Shown piece by piece: positions 1-5,891 of a stretch of DNA of 7,351 bases. Numbering within the stretch: position 1 is the first letter of the stretch; every line of letters starts with the position of its first letter. Under the pieces are notes generated by a model. The model ran no database searches and had not been told where the DNA came from. It saw only the letters and a list, made by a program, of their open reading frames with translations. A program made the translations under genes and the position numbers. The DNA comes from Frankiales bacterium (GTDB lineage Bacteria > Actinomycetota > Actinomycetes > Mycobacteriales > SCTD01). The stretch is taken from positions 1 to 7,351 of the forward strand of contig JAODNB010000258.1 in assembly GCA_025464795.1 (NCBI GenBank), given 5' to 3'.

Positions 1-5
1 CTGAC

Positions 6-188
6 ATGGGCTTTCTCGACGACGTCAAGAAGCAGGCAGAAGACGCGGCCAAGAGCCACCCCGAGCAGACCGAGAAGATCAGCGACATGGCCATCGGCAA
101 GGGCGGCGATCTCGCCGACACGCTGACTGGAGGCAAGTACGCCGATCAGGTGAAGTCCGCCGAGCAGAAGGCCGACGACGCCGTCTGA
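6..188 (+). CDS. MT0933/Rv0909-like small antitoxin-family protein
   Basis: A 60-residue acidic/lysine-rich helical protein with no membrane segment and no cysteine. It begins MGFLDDVKKQAED and has the segment LTGGKYADQVKSAEQKADDA near the C-terminus. The MGFLD start and the TGGKYAD-V motif are typical of the MT0933-like antitoxin family (Rv0909 of M. tuberculosis, paired there with the SRPBCC-like Rv0910). Family members are about 50-70 residues, so this one is full length. Only five bases precede the ATG in the window, so its ribosome binding site cannot be judged. The expected toxin partner is not immediately downstream: a 128-bp gap and a secreted protein follow, so a partner would have to lie to the left of the window. 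Many actinomycetes carry several solitary copies of this family, and the toxin-antitoxin role here is inferred from family naming only. Confidence 0.8.
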   Translation: MGFLDDVKKQAEDAAKSHPEQTEKISDMAIGKGGDLADTLTGGKYADQVKSAEQKADDAV

Positions 189-189
189 C

Positions 190-221
190 CTCAGGTGGGG
201 GCAGGCGGACATCAGCCTGAG
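190..221 (+). terminator. Possible weak hairpin after the antitoxin gene
   Basis: CTCAGG (190-195) pairs perfectly with CCTGAG (216-221) around a 20-nt loop. Alternatively CAGGC (202-206) pairs with GCCTG (215-219) around an 8-nt loop. The position, directly behind the stop codon at 188, suits a terminator. There is no T-run after it, so the call is weak. Confidence 0.25.
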
Positions 222-304
222 CGCGACGAGATGGTTCTAAGAGGCCATGGCCCGCAACGCCCGCGACCGCTGAGATGATGCATGCACGCCGCAAGCACGG
301 AGCA

Positions 305-309
305 GAGGA
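305..309 (+). promoter_or_regulatory. Shine-Dalgarno that sets the start of the secreted protein
   Basis: GAGGA lies 7 nt before the ATG at 317. It supports that start over the in-frame ATG at 275 and places the signal peptide at the true N-terminus. Confidence 0.65.
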
Positions 310-316
310 ACCAGGG

Positions 317-868
317 ATGGGTCGCAGCCGCACGGGTGTCGCAGTAACCCTCGCAGTGACCCTCGCAGCTGCCTCCGTCGTCGTCCTCGGGGCCGGCAGC
401 GCCAGTGCCGCTCCGGCCGGAGGCACGACCGTCGTCTTCAGCATCGCCGCTGGTGGCCTCAGCATCACAGTCCCCGACGGCACGGTGACGCTGGCCCCGG
501 TCTCCTCCGGGGCCGCCACGGCCCAGGGGTCCTTGGGCACGGTCACGGTCAGGGACAAGCGCGCCGACCTGGTCGCCTCCTGGACGGCCTCGGTCACCTC
601 CACCGCGTTCACCACGGGCACCTCGACCGCGAACGAGACCGTGCCGCCCAGCGCGATCACGTACAGCTCGGGAGCCTTGACCACCATAGGTGTCGGCGGC
701 TTCACCCCCTCCGTGGCGGCGACCGTCGGCAACGGTGTGGTGGCCGCGTCGCTCGCCGCAGGCGTCGGGGTCAACACCGCCAGCTGGAACCCCACCGTCG
801 CGTTCACGCTCGCGCCCTCGCAGGTGGCCGGCTCCTACACAGGCACCATCACCCACAACGTCTCCTGA
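317..868 (+). CDS. Secreted WxL-like beta-rich surface protein
   Basis: A 183-residue exported protein. Residues 1-31 form a classical Sec signal peptide: MGRSR, then a hydrophobic core at about 8-28, then a likely cleavage after ASA at 29-31. The mature part is rich in Thr, Ser, Val, Ala and Gly and is probably all-beta. It has no cysteines, no LPXTG motif and no C-terminal membrane anchor. Residues 75-92 (TVTVRDKRADLVASWTAS) resemble the first motif of WxL surface domains, with W-T-A instead of W-x-L. The end (WNPTVAF at 157-163, then YTGTITHNVS at 174-183) resembles the distal motif, which usually reads YxGTITW. WxL domains in Firmicutes bind peptidoglycan non-covalently, so a wall-associated role is plausible but inferred. 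The gene stands alone on its strand and converges with the SHOCT gene 10 bp away. An export role is well supported; the WxL family assignment is moderate. Confidence 0.72.
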   Translation: MGRSRTGVAVTLAVTLAAASVVVLGAGSASAAPAGGTTVVFSIAAGGLSITVPDGTVTLAPVSSGAATAQGSLGTVTVRDKRADLVASWTASVTSTAFTTGTSTANETVPPSAITYSSGALTTIGVGGFTPSVAATVGNGVVAASLAAGVGVNTASWNPTVAFTLAPSQVAGSYTGTITHNVS

Positions 869-878
869 GAGGCGCCCG

Positions 879-1136
879 CTACCCGGGTTGCGTGAGCGCT
901 GCCAGCCTGGCCTGGTAGTCCTGCGGTTCGATCTCGCCGCGGGCCAGCCGCTCCGCCAGGATCCGCTTGGCTCCGGACGTCGGCTCCCCGTGCGTTGCAC
1001 CCAGCTGCGCAAACGGCCGACGGGCCTGGACGCCACGGGCGACCAGGACCGCGATCAGCACCCAGAACGCCAGCATGCCGATCAGCATCACCACGCCCCA
1101 CCCGACGTTCAGATGTCCGTTGTTCCAGCCCATCAT
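879..1136 (-). CDS. Small membrane-anchored SHOCT-domain protein
   Basis: An 85-residue protein starting MMGWNNGHL. It has one transmembrane segment at about residues 12-36, a short basic stretch (ARGVQARRPF), and a C-terminal SHOCT domain at about 54-81 (GAKRILAERLARGEI, then DYQARLAAL). SHOCT is a short two-helix motif common at the C-termini of bacterial membrane or envelope proteins; it is thought to aid oligomerisation, and no enzymatic function is known. The start is chosen because AAGGTGG sits 6 nt upstream and because the frame upstream of it is antisense to the ABC gene and looks like noise. It is divergently oriented from the ABC operon across a 228-bp shared region, so co-regulation is possible. 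The stop is only 10 bp from the stop of the convergent secreted protein gene, with no clear terminator between them. Confidence 0.88.
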   Translation of the reverse strand: MMGWNNGHLNVGWGVVMLIGMLAFWVLIAVLVARGVQARRPFAQLGATHGEPTSGAKRILAERLARGEIEPQDYQARLAALTQPG

Positions 1137-1142
1137 CGTCAA

Positions 1143-1149
1143 CCACCTT
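1143..1149 (-). promoter_or_regulatory. Strong Shine-Dalgarno of the SHOCT gene
   Basis: Read on the minus strand this is AAGGTGG, 6 nt before the first of two consecutive ATG codons (1134-1136). It is strongly complementary to the 16S rRNA 3' end. It fixes the start within a minus-strand reading frame that stays open far upstream. Confidence 0.75.
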
Positions 1150-1216
1150 CTCTCCGAACAGGCACGAGTCGCCGCTCTCCTGAGCCCACGGTGCCGTGCC
1201 CTGGCGTTGAGGAGTA

Positions 1217-1230
1217 GGGCACTTGGTCCC
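1217..1230 (-). promoter_or_regulatory. Possible DosR/DevR-like box, SHOCT side
   Basis: On the minus strand the sequence reads GGGACCAAGTGCCC. The DosR consensus core is GGGACTWWAGTCCC. The left half GGGAC, the central A/T pair and the final CCC match, while the inner right half does not. It lies about 80 bp upstream of the SHOCT start. No regulator gene is in the window, so this is only a motif resemblance. Confidence 0.25.
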
Positions 1231-1314
1231 GGACATCCGAGTCGCACGGCAGGACCGAAGCCTCGTTCGACGGCGAGGCCAGCGCGCGGGACTGAGGACA
1301 ACGGCGGGGCTGGC

Positions 1315-1328
1315 GGGACCTTTGCCTC
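1315..1328 (+). promoter_or_regulatory. Possible DosR/DevR-like box, ABC operon side
   Basis: GGGACCTTTGCCTC matches the left half and centre of the GGGACTWWAGTCCC consensus, with a degraded right half. It sits 36 nt before the ABC ATPase start. A further GGGACT half-site lies 27 bp upstream at 1288. The resemblance is suggestive only. Confidence 0.25.
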
Positions 1329-1364
1329 TACTGCCGACCTGGCAGCCCGCACAAGGCTCAGGGC

Positions 1365-2105
1365 ATGACAATCCGACCTGCCGCCCGTTGTCTCGACCTG
1401 GTCAAGACCTACGGGGCGGGGGACACGACAGTCCATGCCTTGGCAGGCGTCACGGTGGAGTTCGAGGCCGGCGCCTTCACCGCGATCATGGGGCCATCCG
1501 GCTCGGGAAAGTCCACGCTGATGAACGTCATGGCTGGTCTTGACGGCGCCACCGACGGAGAAGCGTGGATCGGGGAGACGCCGCTGTCGGCCATGAAGGA
1601 CAAGGGCCTGACCGCCCTGCGCCGCGACAAGATCGGCTTCATCTTCCAGCAGTTCAACCTGCTTCCGACGTTGACCGCGAAGGAGAACATCACCCTCCCG
1701 ATGGACATCGCAGGCCGCAAGCCCGACCCCGAGTGGTTCGCCCAGGTCGTGGCGGCCGTGGGCCTGGGTGACCGCCTGAGCCACCGCCCCGACCAGCTGT
1801 CGGGCGGGCAGCAGCAACGCGTCGCGGTGGCGCGAGCGCTGCTGTCGAAGCGCGCCATCGTGTTCGCCGACGAGCCCACCGGCAACATCGACTCCCGAGC
1901 AGGCGCGGAGGTCCTGGGCCTGCTGCGGCAGTGCGTTCGCGACCTCGAGCAGACCGTCGTCATGGTCACCCACGACCCGGTCGCCGCGTCGTACGCCGAC
2001 CGGGTGATCTTCCTGGCGGACGGTCGGCTGGTCGCTGAGCTGTCGAGCCCCACGGCGGAGTCCGTCCTCAACGAGATCAAGCTGCTCGAGGGCGTGCCGG
2101 CATGA
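1365..2105 (+). CDS. ABC transporter ATP-binding protein, MacB/LolD type
   Basis: A 246-residue cytoplasmic ATPase with every catalytic element intact: Walker A GPSGSGKST (43-51), Q-loop FIFQQF (93-98), signature LSGGQQQR (145-152), Walker B IVFADEPTGN (165-174) with catalytic Glu170, a D-loop region IDS (175-177), and the H-loop His203 in VTHD. Length and motif spacing are typical of the MacB/LolD/FtsE-like subfamily. These ATPases power FtsX-fold permeases that act by mechanotransmission on envelope substrates rather than by classical channel transport. Its stop overlaps the start of the permease gene (ATGA), so the two subunits are translationally coupled and surely form one transporter. 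The substrate cannot be read from sequence; in Gram-positives, relatives are linked to peptide or lipid export or to antibiotic resistance, and many are of unknown role. The ATG at 1365 has a modest SD-like AAGG 8 nt upstream. Confidence 0.95.
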   Translation: MTIRPAARCLDLVKTYGAGDTTVHALAGVTVEFEAGAFTAIMGPSGSGKSTLMNVMAGLDGATDGEAWIGETPLSAMKDKGLTALRRDKIGFIFQQFNLLPTLTAKENITLPMDIAGRKPDPEWFAQVVAAVGLGDRLSHRPDQLSGGQQQRVAVARALLSKRAIVFADEPTGNIDSRAGAEVLGLLRQCVRDLEQTVVMVTHDPVAASYADRVIFLADGRLVAELSSPTAESVLNEIKLLEGVPA

Positions 2106-4618
2106 TCCACGTGATCCTCCGCAGCCTGCTCGCTCGCAAGCTGCGACTGCTGATGTCGACCTCGGCGATCGTGCTCGGGGTCGCCTTCGTAGCGGGCTCT
2201 CTCACCCTCACTGACACGCTGGGTCGCGTCTTCGACAACCTGTTCGTCAACCTCAACGCCCAGACGGACCTTGAAGTCCGTGGACACGTCGCCATCGAGG
2301 GCGCGACCGGGCCAACGGTCCTGCGTACGCCTGTGCAAGCACGTGTGCTGGCGACCGTTGCGGCCGTGCCCGGAGTTCGCGCCGTGACCGGGGACGTGAG
2401 CGGATACGCCCAGATTCTGCGGAAGGACGGCACCGCGTACAAGACCGGGGGCGCGCCGGCAGGAGGCGTCAACTACGACGCGAACGCAGCGACGTCGTCG
2501 ATCTCCCTGCGCAAGGGCAGGGCGCCGACTGCTGCCGGTGAGGTAGCGCTGGATGTCACCACCGCGCGGAAGGCTGGGTTCCAGGTCGGGGACCACATCA
2601 CTCTGCTCCTGGCGAGCGGACGCCAGGAGCCGACCATCACGGGGACCTTCGGGCTGGGCAAGAACGACAGCCTCGGAGGAGCGAGCATCGTCGCGTTCGA
2701 CCAGGTCACCGCCGAGCGGCTCCTCGGGCGGCCGGGGGAGTACGACGCGCTCAGGATCGCCGCCGTCGACGGCACCTCGATCCCTGACCTGCGGCGCCGG
2801 CTGACGCAGGTCCTTCCCGGCAGCGTCGAGATCGCCAGCGGCGCTCAGATCGCCGCCGAGACGTCGAGCGCGGTCAAGACCGGGCTGAGCTTCTTCAACA
2901 CCTTCCTGCTCGTCTTCGCAGGGGTTGCACTGTTCGTCGGTGCCTTCCTCATCTTCAACACGTTCACCATCCTGGTGGCGCAGCGCCAGCGGGAGCTCGC
3001 CGTGCTGCGCGCGCTGGGTGCAAGCCGGACCCAGGTCACGAGCAGTGTCCTGGCCGAGGCGGTCGTCATCGGTCTGCTGGCCTCCGGGATCGGCGTCGGG
3101 CTGGGACTTCTCGTCGCCCTGGGGCTTCGCGCCCTCGTTGGCACCTTTGGGGCCACGTTGCCTCCGGGGCCCCTGGTGGTGAGCTCGCAGACTGTCCTGC
3201 TGAGCTTCCTGGTCGGTGTGGGGATCACCGGAGTGGCAGCGCTGCTTCCCGCCCGCAGGGCCTCGGCCGTACGCCCCATCGCGGCCATGCGGGCAGCCGT
3301 GCTCCCTCAAGCCGGCCTGCGACGAGGGTCCGCCGTCGGTGCTGTGCTCCTCGCTGCCGGCATCGTGCTGCTCGTCCTGGGTGTGGGAGGTCGGTCCGCA
3401 CTTCTGGGCGTCGGTTGTGTCCTCACCTTCCTGGCCGTCGCGATGCTGTCACCCGTGCTGAGCACCCCAGCAGCTCGTCTGCTCGGGGCACCGCTCACCC
3501 GACGGATCCCCGGCCGTCTCGGTCGGCTCAACGCGATGCGCAACCCCAGGCGAACGGCGACCACCGCCGCCGCACTGATGATCGGCCTAGCGATGGTCAG
3601 CGCGGTGAGCCTGGTGGGTGCCTCCGCCAAGGCGAGCTTCGCGACGGACGTGCCGGCAGCGCTCGCGGCCGACCTCGTCATCCAGCAGCAGGCGCTCGAC
3701 CAGGGCATCCCCCTCGGCGTCGTGAGGCAGCTGGCCGCCCTGCCCGAGGTCGCCCGCGCGGACGGCCTCCATCGAGGACAGGCGAAGGTAGGCACGAAGC
3801 TGACCAACGTCACCACCTTGCCCGCGAGCGCGATCGGGCCGGCACTGATCCTCAAGCGGGTGACCGGTGACGTCACGGCGCTGGCTCCGGGTCGCCTCCT
3901 GGTCGACCAGGACGAAGCCACACGTCAAGGGCTCAAGGTGAACGGCCACGTGACCGTGCAGCTGCCTCGAAGCGCCCCGCGCAGCTACGTCGTCGTCGGC
4001 ACCTTCGCCCCGAACCTGCTCGCCAGCAAGTACCTGCTCGATGCGACGGCCGCGAGCGGCTTCGCAACCCGAGAGGACTCGACGCTGCTGCTGACGGGCA
4101 GGGCCGGGGTGAGCGCCACAGCGCTTCGACATGCAGTGCAGGCCGTCACGAGCACGCTCCCGAGCCTGGACCTGATGGATCGAAAGGAGCTGACCAAGAG
4201 CGCGACCGGGCAGATCGACACGGCGATGGCGTTCATCAACGTGCTGCTGCTCTTGTCCGTGGCCATCGCCGTCCTCGGCATCGTGAACACCCTTGCTCTG
4301 TCCGTCATCGATCGGACCAGAGAGCTCGGGCTGCTCCGAGCGGTAGGGCTCTCCCGCGGCCAGACCCGTCGCATGATCACCACGGAGTCCACGATCGTCG
4401 CGATCTTCGGCGCCCTGCTCGGGATCGCTGTCGGAGTGGGTTTCGGCATCGTGCTCCAACGCGCCCTCCACGACCAGGGGATCACGGTGCTCGCGATCCC
4501 TTACGGCCGCCTGGCGGTGTTCGTCCTCGCCGCGGGTGTGACAGGAGTCCTTGCCGCCCTGCTGCCCGCGCGGCGGGCAGCCCGGCTCAACGTTCTTCAG
4601 GCCGTCTCGACGGCGTGA
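2102..4618 (+). CDS. FtsX/MacB-type ABC transporter permease, two-module
   Basis: An 838-residue membrane protein built from two FtsX-like modules. I see about ten transmembrane segments, near residues 18-36, 264-290, 316-344, 364-384, 408-428, 432-454, 484-508, 708-734, 763-784 and 802-822. Large extracytoplasmic domains lie after the first segment (about 40-260, MacB periplasmic-core-like) and after the seventh (about 510-705). The two modules echo each other: RELAVLRALGASR (298-310) matches RELGLLRAVGLSR (740-752), and LLPARRAS (381-388) matches LLPARRAA (820-827). These are the conserved coupling-helix and terminal motifs of the family. The 10-TM double layout is common in actinomycete permeases of this class. 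It is the partner of the ATPase gene that it overlaps by 4 bp. The DUF4389 gene follows after 25 bp, so all are probably co-transcribed. The substrate is unknown. Confidence 0.95.
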   Translation: MIHVILRSLLARKLRLLMSTSAIVLGVAFVAGSLTLTDTLGRVFDNLFVNLNAQTDLEVRGHVAIEGATGPTVLRTPVQARVLATVAAVPGVRAVTGDVSGYAQILRKDGTAYKTGGAPAGGVNYDANAATSSISLRKGRAPTAAGEVALDVTTARKAGFQVGDHITLLLASGRQEPTITGTFGLGKNDSLGGASIVAFDQVTAERLLGRPGEYDALRIAAVDGTSIPDLRRRLTQVLPGSVEIASGAQIAAETSSAVKTGLSFFNTFLLVFAGVALFVGAFLIFNTFTILVAQRQRELAVLRALGASRTQVTSSVLAEAVVIGLLASGIGVGLGLLVALGLRALVGTFGATLPPGPLVVSSQTVLLSFLVGVGITGVAALLPARRASAVRPIAAMRAAVLPQAGLRRGSAVGAVLLAAGIVLLVLGVGGRSALLGVGCVLTFLAVAMLSPVLSTPAARLLGAPLTRRIPGRLGRLNAMRNPRRTATTAAALMIGLAMVSAVSLVGASAKASFATDVPAALAADLVIQQQALDQGIPLGVVRQLAALPEVARADGLHRGQAKVGTKLTNVTTLPASAIGPALILKRVTGDVTALAPGRLLVDQDEATRQGLKVNGHVTVQLPRSAPRSYVVVGTFAPNLLASKYLLDATAASGFATREDSTLLLTGRAGVSATALRHAVQAVTSTLPSLDLMDRKELTKSATGQIDTAMAFINVLLLLSVAIAVLGIVNTLALSVIDRTRELGLLRAVGLSRGQTRRMITTESTIVAIFGALLGIAVGVGFGIVLQRALHDQGITVLAIPYGRLAVFVLAAGVTGVLAALLPARRAARLNVLQAVSTA

Positions 4619-4627
4619 CCCGCCCTA

Positions 4628-4640
4628 GTGCAAGGAGCAC
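4628..4640 (+). promoter_or_regulatory. Shine-Dalgarno of the DUF4389 gene inside a small hairpin loop
   Basis: AAGGAG (4632-4637) lies 6 nt before the GTG start at 4644 and is a near-ideal SD, supporting that start. GTGC (4628-4631) and GCAC (4637-4640) can pair, leaving most of the SD (AAGGA) in the loop. The four-pair stem is short, and its effect, if any, is unknown. Confidence 0.5.
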
Positions 4641-4643
4641 ACT

Positions 4644-5348
4644 GTGAGCACCGGTCCCTATCCAGCACGACTCGACGGCACGCTGGACCCGCACCTGAGC
4701 CGATGGCTCTGGCTGGTGAAGTGGTTCCTCGTCCTGCCGCATCTCGTGCTGCTGGCCTTCTTGTGGATCGCGGTCACCGTCACCACGATCGTCGCCGGCT
4801 TCGCTGTTCTGTTCACGCGGCGCTACCCCCGCGACCTGTTCGAGTTCAACCTCGGGGTCATGCGATGGACCTGGCGCGTGGCCTTCTACGCGACCAGCGC
4901 GTTCGGCACCGACACCTACCCGCCGTTCAGCCTGCGACCAGATGCGTCGTACCCCGCGGACTTCACCGTCGACTACCCCAGCGAGCTCAGCCGAGGCCTT
5001 GTCCTGGTCAAGTGGTGGCTGCTCGCTCTGCCTCAGTACCTGATCGTCAGCATCTTCGCCGGCGGCTGGGGCCTCGGCTGGCAGACAGGTGGCGGTGGCG
5101 GCCTGATCGCGTTGCTAGCCGTCATCGGTGCCGTCGTGCTGGCCGTCACCGGTCGCTATCCCACGCCGATCTTCGACTTCGTGATGGGACTCAACCGGTG
5201 GTGCTTCCGCGTGCTCGCCTATGCAGCGCTGATGCGCGACGAGTACCCCCCGTTCCGGCTCGACAACGGGGGCACTGATCCCGGCCACCCAGCCCCAGAC
5301 CTCGGCCCGGCCCCGACACCGACTCCACTGCCCGTGGGCAGTCGATGA
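4644..5348 (+). CDS. DUF4389 membrane protein with internal duplication
   Basis: A 234-residue membrane protein of unknown function. It contains two tandem copies of the DUF4389 unit. Copy A (7-98) has YPARLDGTLDPHLSRWLWLVKW, then RYPRDLFEFNLGVMRWTWRV and YPPFSL; copy B (103-206) has YPADFTVDYPSELSRGLVLVKW, then RYPTPIFDFVMGLNRWCFRV and YPPFRL. Hydrophobic segments lie near 27-58, 119-140 and 153-169; the conserved RYP and aromatic FDF/RW motifs flank them. A Gly-rich stretch (140-153) interrupts copy B, and the tail (205-234) is Pro-rich and probably disordered. The family is widespread in actinomycetes, with no established biochemical role. The GTG start is supported by AAGGAG 6 nt upstream. 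The gene follows the permease by 25 bp and overlaps the CoA-binding gene by 4 bp, which suggests an accessory role in the same operon. Confidence 0.9.
   Translation: MSTGPYPARLDGTLDPHLSRWLWLVKWFLVLPHLVLLAFLWIAVTVTTIVAGFAVLFTRRYPRDLFEFNLGVMRWTWRVAFYATSAFGTDTYPPFSLRPDASYPADFTVDYPSELSRGLVLVKWWLLALPQYLIVSIFAGGWGLGWQTGGGGGLIALLAVIGAVVLAVTGRYPTPIFDFVMGLNRWCFRVLAYAALMRDEYPPFRLDNGGTDPGHPAPDLGPAPTPTPLPVGSR
5327..5342 (+). other. Perfect inverted repeat abutting the CoA-binding gene start
   Basis: ACTGCCC (5327-5333) and GGGCAGT (5336-5342) are perfect inverted arms with a 2-nt spacer. In RNA this gives a six-pair stem with a CGTG tetraloop. It ends 2 nt before the ATG at 5345 and occupies the position where a Shine-Dalgarno would lie. 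It also encodes part of the Pro-rich DUF4389 tail. It may affect initiation of the downstream gene, or it may be chance. Confidence 0.4.
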
Positions 5349-5863
5349 CGCCGGGGGCCGCGCCCATGGACATCGCTCGCGCGGCCGAGCTGTTCCTGGC
5401 ACAGCGCCGCATTGCCGTCACAGGAGTCTCCCGTACTCCCAAGGGGCACGGAAGCAACGTTGTGTACCGGCGCCTCCGCGATCGCGGTTACGAGGCTTTC
5501 GCCATCAATCCGCAAGCCTCTACGGTCGAGGGCGACCCGTGCTACCCGAGCCTTCGCGCCGTACCCGGCGGTGTTGACGCCGTCGTCATCGGGACGACGC
5601 CTGACCGGGCGCTGGACACCGTCCAGGAGTGCGTCGACCTGGGTGTCCGTCACGTCTGGATGCACGCAGGGCCGGGCGTGGGGAGCGTCTCCACGGCAGC
5701 CACAGCGCTGGCCCAACAGCACGGGATCCTTGTGATCGACGGCGGGTGCCCGTGCATGTTCGGCGCGACCGCCGATCCGTTCCATCGCTTGTTGAAGGTT
5801 GTCCAGGGCGCCCGAGGCAAGCTGCCACGAGAGATCCGCGGCGAAACGGCCGACACGAGGTGA
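5345..5863 (+). CDS. CoA-binding Rossmann protein (YccU/COG1832-like)
   Basis: A 172-residue soluble protein with a single CoA_binding Rossmann domain, near the usual family length of about 140-150. The nucleotide-binding start is at 23-41 (IAVTGVSRTPKGHGSNVVY). Downstream are INPQ (54-57), the EGDPCYPSL turn (62-70), VDAVVIGTTPDRA (77-89), the RHVWMHAGPG segment (102-111) and IDGGCPCMFG (131-140), all hallmarks of the YccU group. Proteins of this group bind CoA in structures, but their physiological role is unresolved. The ATG at 5345 overlaps the preceding stop (ATGA). An in-frame ATG at 5366 (codon 8) would give a 165-residue protein beginning MDIARAAELF, closer to the family start. Neither has a clear SD, though a G-rich stretch at 5352-5357 precedes the second. 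This is the last gene of the operon and converges with the FMN-binding genes. Confidence 0.9.
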   Translation: MTPGAAPMDIARAAELFLAQRRIAVTGVSRTPKGHGSNVVYRRLRDRGYEAFAINPQASTVEGDPCYPSLRAVPGGVDAVVIGTTPDRALDTVQECVDLGVRHVWMHAGPGVGSVSTAATALAQQHGILVIDGGCPCMFGATADPFHRLLKVVQGARGKLPREIRGETADTR

Positions 5864-5866
5864 CGA

Positions 5867-5878
5867 GCAGCCGGCTGC
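5867..5878. other. Perfect 12-bp palindrome between convergent genes
   Basis: GCAGCCGGCTGC is a perfect palindrome just behind the CoA-binding gene stop and 13 bp before the end of the minus-strand FMN-binding gene. As RNA it gives only a four-pair stem around CCGG with no T-run on either side, so it is at best a weak bidirectional terminator. Confidence 0.3.
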
Positions 5879-5891
5879 ACGCGCGCCGGGT

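Larger units (their letters stand above)
189..316. other. Intergenic region before the secreted protein gene
   Basis: This 128-bp gap holds no gene I can support. It contains a possible hairpin just after the antitoxin stop (190-221), a perfect 10-bp palindrome GGCCATGGCC (243-252) and an 8-bp palindrome TGCATGCA (279-286). The promoter of the secreted protein gene probably lies here, but I see no convincing -35/-10 pair. An in-frame ATG at 275 would extend the downstream protein by 14 charged residues. It is disfavoured because the signal peptide then starts unnaturally late and no good SD precedes it. Confidence 0.4.
1137..1364. promoter_or_regulatory. Divergent intergenic control region, SHOCT gene / ABC operon
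   Basis: These 228 bp lie between two divergent starts and must carry the promoters of both transcription units. Three GGGACY half-sites occur: one on the minus strand within 1217-1230, and GGGACT at 1288-1293 and GGGACC at 1315-1320 on the plus strand. I see no convincing sigma-70 -35/-10 pair. The ABC gene has only a modest SD-like AAGG at 1353-1356, 8 nt before its ATG. Confidence 0.5.

Noticed and set aside
243..286. Palindromes GGCCATGGCC and TGCATGCA upstream of the secreted protein gene as an operator
   Set aside because: Each is short, they are unrelated to each other, and no promoter elements could be placed around them. Chance is a sufficient explanation in a GC-rich genome.
79..1036. 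Minus-strand open frames (79-807 and 212-1036) opposite the secreted protein gene
   Set aside because: They mirror the third-position GC bias of the plus-strand gene, contain no known motif, and compete with a gene that has a signal peptide and a proper SD.
1137..1973. Upstream extension of the SHOCT frame to 1973 (364 codons)
   Set aside because: The extension is antisense to the ABC ATPase and low-complexity in composition, while a strong SD at 1143-1149 marks the ATG at 1136.
1409..3310. A 633-codon open frame on the minus strand across the ABC ATPase and permease genes
   Set aside because: It is antisense to two clearly conserved genes. Its translation is dominated by Arg, Gly, Asp and Gln with no recognisable domain, as expected for the reverse of GC-rich codons.
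3587..4485. Minus-strand open frames of 294 and 166 codons opposite the permease C-terminal half
   Set aside because: They overlap conserved FtsX modules in antisense and show no family motif.
4562..4580. A strong 8-bp stem CTGCCCGC-GCG-GCGGGCAG near the end of the permease gene, terminator-like
   Set aside because: It encodes the conserved LPARRAA motif of FtsX permeases, lies before the stop, has no T-run, and is followed by a closely coupled gene. The coding constraint explains it.
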